NCBI GenBank assembly: GCA_030549495.1
Contig: JAUIRK010000875.1
Coordinates: forward strand, 647,501-711,500
Source: Nectonema munidae
Lineage: Eukaryota; Nematomorpha; Nectonematoida; Nectonematidae
DNA length: 64,000 bases
Direction of reading: 5' to 3'
Shown: positions 1-10,582 of the stretch, piece after piece
Layout: every line of letters starts with the position of its first letter
Numbering within the stretch: position 1 is the first letter of the stretch
Program-made: the position numbers and the translations under genes
Notes under the pieces: generated by a model
Told to the model about the DNA's origin: nothing
The model's database searches: none
Seen by the model: the letters and a program-made list of their open reading frames with translations, nothing else

Positions 1-1355
1 TGTATAATTAAAAAAATATGTTTTGCCAAAGTAAGATATTGAATGAGACAAGGATATTTCCATTTCTCTAATATATTTTTTAATTTTCATCGATCTGAAT
101 TTTAACTCCTGCCTGCTAAATTTTACATCAACTTTAATTTCCCCCTTACCTAGTGTTGCCAGACTTTTACACTATCAAAACGGTACAAAAGAAAAAAGTC
201 AAGAACCAAATTTCGTATTTCTACAAAAAATAATTCATACGAAAAATACTTTGAAAGTAAAAGATGAGTTCCTATACTAAATAAAGAGATAAAGCATCAC
301 ATTTGGGGGTACAATTTTCTAAATTCATTTTTCGTCATATAAGATTGGTGAATGAAAAACCGGAATTCATCTAAATTTATGCTATATGGATTCTATATTT
401 CTTGGGGATTCTATTCAACTATATGATGGAAAAATTTAATGTCTTTAATAGTAAATTAAAAAATTCTCCATAAGGTTCTGTCTTTGAGATCTTCGATGTT
501 CAAGTTCAACGTTCTTAAATCCTCATTTTCCACCTTTCGCCCGGTTTTCCTCGGTCTGCCACTTGTAGAAACTCCTTCATAGAATTATTAATGAAATATG
601 AATAAAATAACTTAGATTTCATAGTCTTCTTTATTAGAAATAAAAATTCAGATTTGATAATAATTTTTAATATAAAATTAGGTTACCTACCTCTCGTGTT
701 GGATTCAACTACTCTGAAAATGCAATTAAATACATTTCATTTACATTATTTTATTCTCACAAAACTTCAACAACAAATACATGCATTATAAGCAGCATTG
801 AGATACAAGATACAGGGTGTTATGTACAGAAATATTTTTACAGTTTAGAGTTCATTTTGGAAACATTAGATTTATACAGAATCACTCGAACAACATCTGT
901 TCGCTTTGATGATTTTTCCAAATACCTTTATGCAAACCTAGAAAGATGACGAAACCAGGAATGATTTTGACTCGAGTAAGCCAGTTGACTTTCAGATATT
1001 TTTGTGCAATCTTCCTCTATTTAAATATCTATGTAGGTATGTGTGTGCGTCTATATGTGTTTGGGTCTCTTTCTGAAAATATATTTCTTTTACTACAATT
1101 ACGGTAAAGTATTCATGAAATCTTTATAATTACACATCCAAATGAAATGTAAAGTGGTACTGAAAAGGAGCCGTTTTTGAATAGTTAGGTACATTATGCA
1201 CCAATCAATTTGTGATCAAAAGATAAATCGTTCTATTCACATATAAGTAAATCATTTTCCATCAAATTTTCTTTCTCATATTTATGAGAGAGCTTGTTTC
1301 GCTATTTAATTATTCATCATGGTTGTAAAATGCATGCCCCCTCCACAAATTGAGA
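1..1355. other. 5' flank of receptor gene, no gene seen
   Basis: AT-rich sequence shared with the other arm of inverted repeat A. No coding region or transposon end was recognised. A 7-codon upstream reading frame (ATG at 1330, stop at 1351-1353) ends two bases before the receptor ATG. The right copy does not keep that short frame, so it is probably incidental. Confidence 0.5.
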
Positions 1356-2207
1356 ATGTATCACAACACACAGAGCACGATTTCTTCGGTCTTCTTATAC
1401 ACCCGCCTTTCTCTATCCGTCTTTTCTCTCGTTGCCTCCCTCATATCCTATCCGTACTATTGTAAAAAAGTAAGAAAGCTTGAGAGAATGGTAAAGCTGT
1501 ATCTGAGCCAGGCGTTGTACGTGCATATGCTTTGCCAAATCATTGTCTTGGTGATTGTGGTGAACGACATCGGTAAAATTATGGAAAGTGCCTTCATAAC
1601 CTCATTTTGGTGGGTCTTCGTGAATACCTACTTCAAGTATTACTTATTGCACGCCTTCCATTTCATGTTCAAGTGCTTTTGGCTTCTAAGCTACTTTCAT
1701 TTGGTGTACAGAAACGACCATTGCTTGATTTTCTTCTCTGTTGAAAGTCTCGTAATTCTTTCAGTATACTTTGGATCTCTGCTAATTTGGCAGTACCATC
1801 AGTATCTCGGAAAGATAATCATGTCTTCCGAAGCGTGGTATTCATTGCAATTTTACCATGAATCTCTAAAACGGCTCTCAGTGTTCGAGATGTCTTGCTA
1901 TCTGATTCTCATCACAATTACATACGTTATTCCTAACTGTCTTTTCGTCTACATGGCGATCCGATTTTCAAACTTCCTTCAGATAACCTACCTCAGAGGA
2001 TTAGACGAGGCCCAGATGTACAGACTCAAGGCGAGACGCTCTTTAATTCTTTGCGGCTGGGTTTTAGTGCTTTTTGACAGTCCCTTCATCGTTTGGTGCT
2101 GCATAAAGTTTGTCAATCGCAACGTAATCTACAATGCTAGCTTCTTAATCGTCAATGGAGTACATAGCTTTGGGTTTGGTTTTGTCTTTCTATTTTTCCT
2201 GATTTAA
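1356..2207 (+). CDS. Seven-membrane-segment receptor-like protein, copy 1
   Basis: An uninterrupted frame of 283 residues from the ATG at 1356. Six to seven strongly hydrophobic segments are visible, at about residues 10-33, 49-72, 80-116 (long, possibly two), 125-146, 175-200, 226-248 and 258-283. A basic loop (KKVRKLERMVK) follows the first and another (RLKARRS) precedes the sixth, as in rhodopsin-like GPCRs. HLVYR after the third segment is only loosely like a DRY motif, the sixth has a Pro (FDSPFIVW), and no NPxxY is seen in the last. The frame ends inside or just after the last segment, so there is almost no C-terminal tail. The near-identical minus-strand copy at 43245-44096 differs at about 9 residues and is also open. 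I do not recognise the family: a lineage-specific chemoreceptor or orphan GPCR is an inference. Extra exons cannot be excluded. Confidence 0.72.
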   Translation: MYHNTQSTISSVFLYTRLSLSVFSLVASLISYPYYCKKVRKLERMVKLYLSQALYVHMLCQIIVLVIVVNDIGKIMESAFITSFWWVFVNTYFKYYLLHAFHFMFKCFWLLSYFHLVYRNDHCLIFFSVESLVILSVYFGSLLIWQYHQYLGKIIMSSEAWYSLQFYHESLKRLSVFEMSCYLILITITYVIPNCLFVYMAIRFSNFLQITYLRGLDEAQMYRLKARRSLILCGWVLVLFDSPFIVWCCIKFVNRNVIYNASFLIVNGVHSFGFGFVFLFFLI

Positions 2208-4218
2208 TAAGCATATTTGTATAGCTGAAGAATATGTACCTTATTTTTTGGATGCTTTAAAGATTTTTCCAAACCAAATCGAGTCAAATACAATATACTG
2301 TATTTTTGTAAATATGAGGAGAGATATTTTAATTACACCCTTATTTGAAAGAAGGAGTAAATATATAAATCAACACAATATTCGTATGTATTTAGCTGCT
2401 TTTGCATAAAAGTCTATTCTTATCTCAAGTCCAGAATGCGTGGTAACAGATTGAATGGTGTAGCTTCTTGTTGCTGAGTTTTCGAAGCTGAAGCATAATA
2501 TTTTTAAAAACTCAATTTTCAATATTTTTATTTAATAAAGTTCTTATATTTAAAAAGTAATGTTCTATTTAAGTTTTTATTTAAATTGTCCTGCTCCAAA
2601 TAAAATTTCTAAATTCGCTACTGTTATATATATATCGAGGATAATATAGCGGCGTCGGTAATGATCGACTATTGGCATCGGTAAAAATTTGCCGATTCTA
2701 TATTCAGTTTAAATTAAACATTATTTTGGAGTTTTGATTTATTTTTTGGCTCATTATTTAAATAAGTAAGTTTATCTTAAAAAATGTTTTAAAAAACGAG
2801 AGAGAGAATAATTATATAATGTAAATTTCAATTAAAATTAAGATAACTTGTTTAATTGGCTTCTCCATCAGAAGATAAAGAAATGTCTGGAGGAAACGAT
2901 CAAAGTCCTTAGAAGCCGTTTGAAGATACAAGAAAACAGCAAAAACTCTTTGAAAACAAAGTTAGAGATGAATCTTCAGCAGTATATGATGAAAATGAAA
3001 AATGCCAATATCATTTAAGAAAAAATACAAATCCAATCTTGATGAAAACTGGTTATATACATCCATAAAATTAAGATTACGAATTACATGCATAGTTCGA
3101 GAGTGTGCAATACCTAGATAGTTTATTTTATTCAAAGGTAAAGTTTTCGAATGATGACACAAGCTAAAACAATTCTTTCAAAATAAATCAATCTTATCAT
3201 TAAGTGAATAGGTCTATTCTGTGCTAAATCAAAAGATTCTTTTTAACCCGTTAACGACCAGAATAATCAGACGATATATAATGTAAAGCATAAGATTTGT
3301 AATTTTAATTTTGTAAAGTCGACTATAGTCGACATTAGGCGTTAACGGGTTGCTGTATTTTTAAAATGGAATGATGAAAAAAAATGTGTCTCGTGCCAGA
3401 TATAAATTAAAAATTAAATTGATTCTAAAAGCTTTCCCTTGAAGTCGAAGAAGAGACGTGCAACGAGTATAGCACCAAAACTTATTAAAATTAACACAAA
3501 TGATAACATTTTTCTTTCGAGGCCAATAAGAAGAAGTGGCTAAAAACTCCACAGGGATCAATGCATGATATTCTTATCGTGTTTTCAATAAATCTTTCGC
3601 GTATAACCATTTCTTTTTTTCTTATTAATTTTCAGGTGTTTATATTTTAAAACTTTTTTTCGTAATCAAAGCTTTAATTCAAATATTCAGAAGATGCAGT
3701 AACAAAAATCTTATCATCAGCTTAAAACATATTCTTGATGCCTGGTTAGGTCCGATTGTGAATTGATTCTCAGAATATTTTTAGATTTTGACTCTGATTC
3801 TCAAAATACGATTCTAATTCTGATTCTAATTAGTAAAAAAGTTATGTGTAGATATTTACAAGCGAGTTTAGCTAGTTGTGGAAAGATTGATTGCTTTCGA
3901 TTCCTGTGGCATACTGGATCATCATCTGCCTGATTAAATGAAATATGCATATAGTTGTTCGTCATATCTGTAAAACACTAAATGACAGCTTTACTAGAGT
4001 TATAGCAGTGAAAATGCCTCTACCTGTGGTTTCTATTCGCAAGGTACTTTCGAGATCAGATCTTACTTTCTTACGAAACTCTGCTCGATACAGGCGAAGC
4101 TTCCAGCTCTACGATTACTGAGAGAATCACATTTTTTTGTTTCTTAAGGTCTGATTTTGGTTTTTTTAGAAATGATTATACTTCTGTTTACGACTCTAGG
4201 AATTTCTGTGATCTAATC
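2208..4218. other. Receptor 3' flank within inverted repeat A
   Basis: No convincing gene. Both arms keep a short frame around 2962-3162 (+ strand piece KYKSNLDENWLYTS at about 3025-3066) that could be a transposon fragment, but it is broken by stops and was not assigned. The 103-bp MITE at 3247-3349 lies here. The rest is unique AT-rich DNA shared with 41330-43244. Confidence 0.4.
3247..3349. mobile_element. piggyBac-type MITE, 103 bp
   Basis: The ends are inverted repeats: CCCGTTAACG at the left and CGTTAACGGG at the right. An inner palindrome GTCGACTATAGTCGAC lies at about 3318-3333. The left flank is TTAA, the piggyBac target. The right flank is TTGC, so one side has decayed or the target copy is imperfect. 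The corresponding place in the right arm (near 42165-42185) runs through without the element, as expected for insertion after the duplication or loss from the other copy. Confidence 0.75.
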
Positions 4219-4440
4219 TAGACCCTATGATATTAGGTTAACTACATGTAATATCAAAGTTAAAAAATGTTAGTTTTTGATTGACAGTTTTGGGGATGAA
4301 ACGGTGATTCAACTATGATTAAAATGGTATCAAAGATGTAGCGAGCGATTTTAGGAAACGTCACGAAATTTAAAGGGATATGATTGGCCAATTTTGTACA
4401 ATACTTTTTTAGTTGGAGAAAACGAGGGGCGAATCCTTAA
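4219..4440 (+). repeat. Dispersed repeat family R1
   Basis: Begins AGACCCTATGATATTAGGTT and runs through GATTGACAGTTTTGGGGATG to the GATTTTAGGAAACGTCACGA block. The same ordered blocks occur at 25561-25950 (a tandem pair of which the second is full length) and in reverse at 41096-41323. It looks like a non-coding dispersed repeat; no terminal repeats were found. Confidence 0.65.
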
Positions 4441-5116
4441 CGCTACTCATCTCACTAAAAGAGTTAAGGAATAGAAATAAATTTGGTTTTTTTGGTTATA
4501 AAGATGGGTTATTTGATAAAATATGAAGAAGTTTTTTGAAAAATTATCCCTATACCACAACATACTCGGTGATCTGAAAATTCTACCATTGAATTTTTTA
4601 GGCAGAAACCAAACGCCATATGATGATATTAAAACATTTAAATTTGTAACTTTTTTAGTGATCTTAAAAAATATCAACATAAAAAAATTGATACAACGAA
4701 AAATTTTTTATTAAATTTGCACCAAACACCTTAAAAGAATCAATTAATAAAAGAAAGTGCAAAGGTTTGCGCCATTAAAGAAAAAGATTCAGAAAAGTAG
4801 AACAATCACTATGTCAGAAGTCTAACAGGTATATATGCAAGTTTCATCATCTCTATTCCTTAAAAAACTTTAATTATTTTAGGTTAATTTTTTATTTAAA
4901 AATTTCTTATTTTTACTTACATATCAAAAATTGAAAAAGATATTTTTTAAAAAATCAAATTTTCAAAAATAAATAAATCAGAAAACTCATAAAAATTTTA
5001 ATTTGGAAAAAATAGTTAAAAATATTTGAAACTTTTAAATAAAATTTTAACGCCATCTAAAATTAAGAATATATAAATAAAGTGGCGCTGAGTCATTGAA
5101 AAAGATGTTGAAATTA

Positions 5117-5297
5117 TAAAAAGTAAAATGTCTTTATTTAAATTAATTTTTTGGTGGATAAATTTTCGACTCCAAGTACACAACTAGTTGGTAGTTGAAG
5201 ATAGGTTGATGAACATAGTCTTAAAATTTATCTTTCAAAAAATTTTATTTGAACAAAGGCATTTTACTTCTGAATTTACTTTTTATAAAATCAATAA
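5117..5297. repeat. Foldback repeat (left copy)
   Basis: Two arms, about 5117-5160 (ATAAAAAGTAAAATGTCTTT onward) and 5232-5297 (ending AATTTACTTTTTATAAA), are inverted copies of each other with a spacer of about 70 bp. The same structure at 37565-37760 has longer, cleaner arms. It is probably a foldback MITE duplicated with repeat A. Confidence 0.6.
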
Positions 5298-5530
5298 CTT
5301 TATTAGTTCATATTTATTTGGCACTTATTTTAGTTTATTTTGGAAACCAGAACGTTTTATAATTTTAAAAGCTATTAAACTTGCTTCAATAATTCTATTT
5401 ATTTCCAATCTAAAGTAAACTTTTATAAATAGGGTGACATATTAAGCACATGTTAGTACACGATAAAAATATTTTTAATAATCCAAAATTGTTAGAGATA
5501 AAAATGAAGCATTGAAAAAAGGAAAAATTC

Positions 5531-5830
5531 AAGAAACCTTTTTTGTTTCACTCACTTATTAGTTAGTTGAATGTTAGCTTGTTTCATACTATTTTAATGG
5601 CTATAGGCCATAAACCACACTTTGACTGAACAAAATTCAATGCAAAATACACTTTAAAAACATGTCAAATTGAAAAAGTTTCTTATATTTATTTTCCAAC
5701 TTTAAAACAATTCCTCTATGATGATTTGTGTCTTTTGTTGAATCATAAGTACAAAAGAAAAAATGTTAACTACAATATTTGGTGTTTAAAGAAAGTAAAG
5801 AGAAATAAGTAAGTTTATGTATGTATAAAT
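5531..5830. other. Spacer between repeat A and serpin 3' end
   Basis: AT-rich unique sequence. It should hold the 3' untranslated region of the minus-strand serpin, but no clear polyadenylation signal context was fixed. Confidence 0.4.
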
Positions 5831-6038
5831 TCATTCTTCAGGATTTGGATCGTTAAACATTCCCATGAATAAAATTATTCCAGACTCCACTTCCTCAATT
5901 ACGAAATAGAAAGGAATAACGTCATCCATCGTATTAACATCAGGCACTGCTCCTACTTCATCCACTTTGATGACGGTTTTTTGTATCATGTCGTTCACGA
6001 AAGCATTCAGATTGTGAGGAATTTTTTCCAAAAGTGGC
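5831..6038 (-). CDS. Serpin last exon (reactive loop and C-terminus)
   Basis: The exon opens after a TATTATGCGCAG acceptor in phase 2, which fits the phase-2 donor (CTTGTAAGT) of the preceding exon at 17154. It encodes PLLEKIPHNLNAFVNDMIQK, then VIKVDEVG, a loop, and IPFYFVIEEVESGIILFMG with stop after FNDPNPEE. This matches the serpin order of strand 5A, hinge, reactive-centre loop and the F-x-G-x-x-x-x-P terminal motif. Between the hinge Gly and the IPF of strand 4B there are only about a dozen residues, where inhibitory serpins have about 25. The hinge reads AVPDVNT, including a Pro, instead of small residues. If the copy were expressed, a non-inhibitory protein would be expected (inference). 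Confidence 0.85.
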
Positions 6039-6600
6039 CTGCGCATAATATAAATTGTATATATCACATGACGAAGATGTAGCACAACTTATTCTATATC
6101 TATTGTCTTGTCTAGAGCAAGGTTTCTCAACTTTTATGTTTAAATAACCCACTGTAGTTCTAAACTATTTATAAAATTGCTTAATATAGACGAATTAAAT
6201 TACAAAAAATTATAACATTTCTTAATTCAATTTAAGCTCAATAAATTCCTCATAAGAATTTTCTTTAAGATTTCATTTTACAAGAAAAATGATTTATCAC
6301 GCATTCTTCTATCTTGACTTCAAATAAACCTTAATACAGGACAATAAGTGATGTTTCAGCTGAGATTTAAGATTGGAAAAAAGTTGACTGGTTGAAATTC
6401 TGTCTGTATCAAAGGAAGTTCGTCTTCGAAAATTTCTATATGTTTATTTACACAATTCTCAACTATTTGCTAAAAAATTGGCCATCTTAATTTTGGCTTC
6501 GCTCATTTATTTATAGAGCTTTATTTTTTCCACAATTTAGTTATGAAAATTTACATTTTCAATATTCAATTTTTCTGGAAAATCTTGGCCGTAGAGAGTG
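6039..6600. other. Serpin intron 4, 3' part
   Basis: AT-rich intron sequence between the Penelope-like element and the last serpin exon. No gene or repeat was recognised. Confidence 0.5.
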
Positions 6601-6957
6601 TATAAAATATTTAATTTAAACCAAAAATGTTTATATTCAATTTTTACAAAAATAAAAACTTTCTTTCCTCATTTTTTCATTATATTAAAGGTTATATTTA
6701 AAGAAAATAAATTGAAAACCTTTTTTCAAAAAAATCAAAAATTTTTTTTCTTTTTGATTGAAAATCTTTTTTTTTAAAAATTGAAAATCTTTTTTTTTAA
6801 ATTGTAAATCTTTTATTTAAAACAAAATACCAGCAAAATATTTTGGTCACAATGACCTTCTTCATATATATTATATGAAGTAAAATCAAAGCGTGAAGTG
6901 TCTTGCTTTCTGAGTGTTGAGAGGGATTATTGGTGCTGATGGTAAAGAGATTACTTC
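6601..6957 (-). repeat. Penelope-like terminal repeat, left (inverted)
   Basis: Reverse complement of 12690-12965. The hammerhead-like core seen in the right copy is altered here: the loop pairs GGTCA/TGACC remain, but the following GAAA reads AAAA. Confidence 0.8.
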
Positions 6958-6960
6958 TTA

Positions 6961-7190
6961 CACAAACTATATATTTTACTAAACTTTAAACATACATGCA
7001 CTACTGTAAACATTTTTAATAAAACCAACGATAAATTTGATAATTTCACGGAAATTACTATAGATGACAATCTTAAATATATTTTAAACAAAGGTCCTAT
7101 GTTTGCTCCAACACCTATAATTGATGACTCGATGATATTAACTTTCAGATGTAATATTTTAGAAAGCAAATATAATTTCTACAAGAATAA
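6961..7190 (+). CDS. Penelope-like protein, N-terminal fragment
   Basis: An open frame up to the Helitron junction encodes FDNFTEITIDDNLKYILNKG then PMFAPTP, the upstream block (L-x-K-G-x-x-F-x-P-T-P) common in Penelope-like proteins before the reverse transcriptase. The sequence resumes after the Helitron at 10583. No start codon was fixed. Confidence 0.65.
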
Positions 7191-7274
7191 TCTATAATAT
7201 AAAGATTGCAAGCGAATCATGTATATATATATAACATTTTTCCGCATTTTTCGACTTTGAGCTAAAATTTTTGT

Positions 7275-8450
7275 ATGATGAAAGGGGGTTTTGAAATTTC
7301 TTTAATGCATGACTTTTTGAAAAATCACATTTTTGGCCAAGTAAAAGGCTATGCATATACGATTGAGTTTCAAAAACGGTCCCTCCCTCATGCTCACATC
7401 CTGCTTATCCTTAGGGATCGGATTGATGATATTGAAAAAGTGGACAAAATAATTTCTGCAAAAATTCCGGATAAAGAAAGCAGCCCACTTTTATACGATT
7501 TGGTGAAAAAACATATGATCCATGGGCCATGTGGGGTTTTCAATTCTAATTCGGTCTGTATGTCTGATGGAAAATGTTTGAAGAAGTTTCCCAAAGATTT
7601 TATTGAATTTACCAAGTTAGAAAAGAATAACTATCCTTTTTATTCGAGGCCCAATAATGGTGGTACAGTGAATATAAAAGGTATAGATTTAGACAATAGG
7701 TGGGTGGTACCGTACAGCCCCTATTTATCGTCTAAATATCAATCCCATATCAATGTTGAGCTTTGTTCAACCGTATCTGCAGTAAAGTATATATTCAAGT
7801 ACGTGTATAAAGGACCCGACAGAGCTATTATACAGATAGAAAATAATAATAGTAATGCAAGTAATGTAAATGAAGCAAATGTAAATAATTTTAATGAAAT
7901 ATATAATTATATAAATGCCGGCTATATATCTGCTGTAGAAGGCTGCTATAGATAATTTACTTTCCCTCTTCATGCTAACAGTCCCTGTGTACATAAATTA
8001 GATCTTCATCTCCCTAATAGACCATTTGTGTATTTTGACGACACCACAAGTATTGCTGATAAAAATGTCAATACAACTCTAACAGCGTGGTTAGCTAATG
8101 AGGAGTTTCCTGAAGCTAGGTCCATTAAATATATTAATTTTCCTGAGAAATTTGTATATAATAAAAAGTTAAAAAAATGGACGATTAGGAAAAGAAACAT
8201 TAATGTAATAAGTAGAATTAGGTTTGTACATCCTAATTCAGGCGACATATATTTTTTACGTATTTTATTAAATTATGTCTCCGGTTGCCTTTCTTTCGAA
8301 GATCTTCTACATATTCCAGAAAGTTTTTACATTTGTCAAAGTTTCAAAGAATCTGCAATTAAAAGACCTACAGTTTTGCACTTTCAAAAATTAATGACGT
8401 TTTGGCACTACATGGTAAATCGGTTGAAGACTTCGGCATCGAAAGAATAA
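7275..8450 (+). CDS. Helitron Rep (HUH) domain, broken
   Basis: The frame reads FGQVKGYAYTIEFQKRSLPH then AHILLIL, containing the HUH metal-binding motif (H-A-H). It continues through KYIFKYVYKG and NEIYNYINAGYISAVEG, which holds the two spaced tyrosines of the Helitron nuclease. One in-frame stop (TAA at 7953) interrupts it just after GCYR; the same frame then continues to 8450 with RIRFVHPNSGDIYFLRILLN. After FKESAIKRPT the region that usually links Rep to the helicase is missing. The Rep relaxase would nick DNA during rolling-circle transposition. This copy is unlikely to work. Confidence 0.85.
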
Positions 8451-9942
8451 TTTTCAACACCAGCACTACTTCCAATCTGATTTTGAAAGAATTGGATTAC
8501 AATCAAGAAGCAGAGTCCAGATACTTCGAAGAAAACTACACAAAGACAAATGAAGATCAAGCATTGGTTGTCGATAACATATTAAAGTGCGTGGAAGAAG
8601 AAAATTGTTATCGCGACAATGCCTTTTTCATCGATGGACCTGGTGGAGCAGGTAAAACCTTCGTCTACAACATTCTCATGGCCAAGATCAGAAGCCAAGG
8701 TAAACTATGCTTAGCTGTATCCTCTTCACGCATCTCTGCCCTACTTCTTAAAGGTGGCAAAACAGCACATTCAAGATTTCGCATTCCAATTCCATGTCAT
8801 GAAAATTCTGTCTGCTGCTTCTCCAAACAAGATGATCTCTCCAAATTAATCAAAGAAACATCCCTTTGCATATGGGACGAAGCTCCAATGGTATCTAAGT
8901 ATCTTATTGAATGTATCGATAGAACCTTCAGAGATATATTAGATAATCCCAACTTTATTTTTGGAGGAAAAGTTTTCGTATTTGGTGGAGATTTTCTTCC
9001 TTGGTTCTTCCTGTCGTTAAAAGAGGTATAGATGCCGATATAGTAAATGTGGTTATCAAGAATTCTATCCTATGGCGTCGAATCAAAAAGTTTTCCTTGA
9101 CTAAGAATATGCGGTTAGTGACATCATCAGAAAGCGATGTGGAATTCGCTCAAAATCTTCTATCAATTGGAGAGGGAATACATATGTCAGAAAAAGAAGA
9201 ATTGATTGATCTCCCTTTAAGTTTTCTGATTCAATCTGATGATGTTGATAATCTCATTACTTATGCCTATCCAGATCTTGAAGATATATTTTCTCAAAAT
9301 TCAATAATTTTATGCACTAAAAATTCGTGCTACGACACACTCAACAAAATTATTATGAAGAAACTTGATGCTGAAGAAAAAATTTTGTTGAGTTGTGATG
9401 AAGTTTTCATTGAAACTGAAGAAGATTCCTACTTTCCAATTGAATACCTCAATTCCATAACTCTCTCAAATCTTCCTCCGCATGAATTGAAGTTAAAAAT
9501 TGGTTCTCCGATTACCCTCCTGCGAAATTTCAACGCCCAAGAAGGATTGTGCAATGGAACGCATCTCATTCTTAAAAATATTCATCTCCGAGTTCTTGAA
9601 GCAGAAATTTCCAATGGACTATTCAAAGGAAAAAGAGTTTTGATACCAAGAATCAAAATGACCTCCCAAGATGGTGATTTGCCTTTCAAACTCATGCGCA
9701 CTCAATTTCCGGTATCTGTTGCCTTCGCTATAACCATAAATAAATCTCAAGGGCAAAGCTTTGTCAGAGTTGGAATCTACCTAAATTCTCCTAAAGATAT
9801 CTTCACTCATGGACAGCTCTATGTCGCCTTAAGTCAGTGCAGATTTAAAGAAGGCGTTAAATTTTTTATCAAGAAAGTGGAAAAAGACGCTAATTCTTTT
9901 AAAGTGAAAAATGTTGTTTTCAAGTCAGTGTTTCAAAGATGA
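8402..9942 (+). CDS. Helitron PIF1-like helicase domain, broken
   Basis: Walker A is FIDGPGGAGKTFVYN, then AVSSSRISALLLKGGKTAHS, Walker B CIWDEAPM, and GGKVFVFGGDF. Here the frame shifts by one at about 9000 and continues with LPVVKRG, LTKNMRL, the acceptor segment NGTHLILKN, INKSQGQSF and HGQLYVALSQCR, covering motifs to the C-terminus. Only one break is visible inside the helicase. PIF1-like 5'-3' helicase is the standard C-terminal domain of Helitron transposases. Confidence 0.87.
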
Positions 9943-10142
9943 TTTTTTACATGGCATATCCGTCCCTCCTCAAGAAGTCAGATTGCAAACTGGATTTACT
10001 TTTATTAACTCAAACTGAAGATTGGACCAATTTTATTCAAATCAAAGACAAAGACAAAGCAAACTGGCAAGTGAAAAAAAAGATGTATGGCTGCACTCAA
10101 GAAGATGTCCCATTCGAAGATTTCAAAGACAGTGCAGATTAA
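9939..10142 (+). CDS. Short frame after the Helitron helicase
   Basis: A 67-residue lysine- and aspartate-rich frame overlapping the helicase stop by four bases. I do not recognise it; it may be the out-of-frame tail of the helicase or chance. Confidence 0.2.
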   Translation: MIFYMAYPSLLKKSDCKLDLLLLTQTEDWTNFIQIKDKDKANWQVKKKMYGCTQEDVPFEDFKDSAD

Positions 10143-10582
10143 GACCTTTTCCATAGATTCATAGATAAATAACCTTTCCCTTATTGGTATATATTAAATT
10201 ATTTATTTTTCATGAGTTTATATTATATATATTTTTTTCAATTTAGGAACATCGCAAATTTGCATCGCAGAGTAGGCCTCTTAATATGAGAAGGGAGGAC
10301 ACTGCGATCAAGAAATTAAAAACGAAAGCATGACACTTACCTCATGGGTGGTTATGGAAATTGTGTCAATTTTTTTTTATTATTATTATTTATATCTGAA
10401 ATTTTCATACCTAAGAATTACGGGGGTACCAATGATCTTTAACACGGCCTAGAATCACTGTACCAATGATCTTTCACACGTCCTATTATCACAATACCAA
10501 TGATCTTTAAGTGGACCTAGATTTTTGAGACCTAGAATCCTACGTCTCGAGCGAAGCGAGAGACAAACACGGGACCGGCTAG

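Larger units (their letters stand above)
1..5530. repeat. Inverted repeat A, left arm
   Basis: This arm reads as the reverse complement of 37309-45397, compared by eye. The match starts at or before base 1 (TATGTTTTGCCAAAGTAAGA against its complement near 45370) and fades at the run GCATTGAAAAAAGGAAAAAT near 5530. It carries the receptor gene, its flanks and two repeat families. Three differences are clear: a 103-bp MITE present only here, a 2.6-kb hAT present only in the other arm, and short indels such as about 40 bp near 110-150. The left boundary lies outside the window. Confidence 0.93.
7191..10582 (+). mobile_element. Helitron inserted in the Penelope-like element
   Basis: The 5' end is TCTATAATATAAAGATTGCA preceded by A (7190). 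The 3' end is GGGACCGGCTAG followed by T (10583), so it sits between A and T as Helitrons do and ends in CTAG. A short palindromic stretch (GTCTCGAGCGAAGCGAGAGAC-like, about 10543-10563) lies 20 bases inside the 3' end, where Helitrons carry a hairpin. The rolling-circle initiator and PIF1-like helicase domains are in the usual order on the plus strand. At 3.4 kb it is shorter than full-length autonomous Helitrons, and the initiator lacks most of its N-terminal half. It carries a stop, a frameshift and an internal deletion. Confidence 0.9.

Noticed and set aside
1330-1353. Upstream reading frame controlling the receptor
   Set aside because: The second receptor copy does not conserve the same short frame.
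4447-4714. Overlapping frames on both strands
   Set aside because: Short AT-rich chance frames within repeat A, crossing the hAT target site, with no family match.
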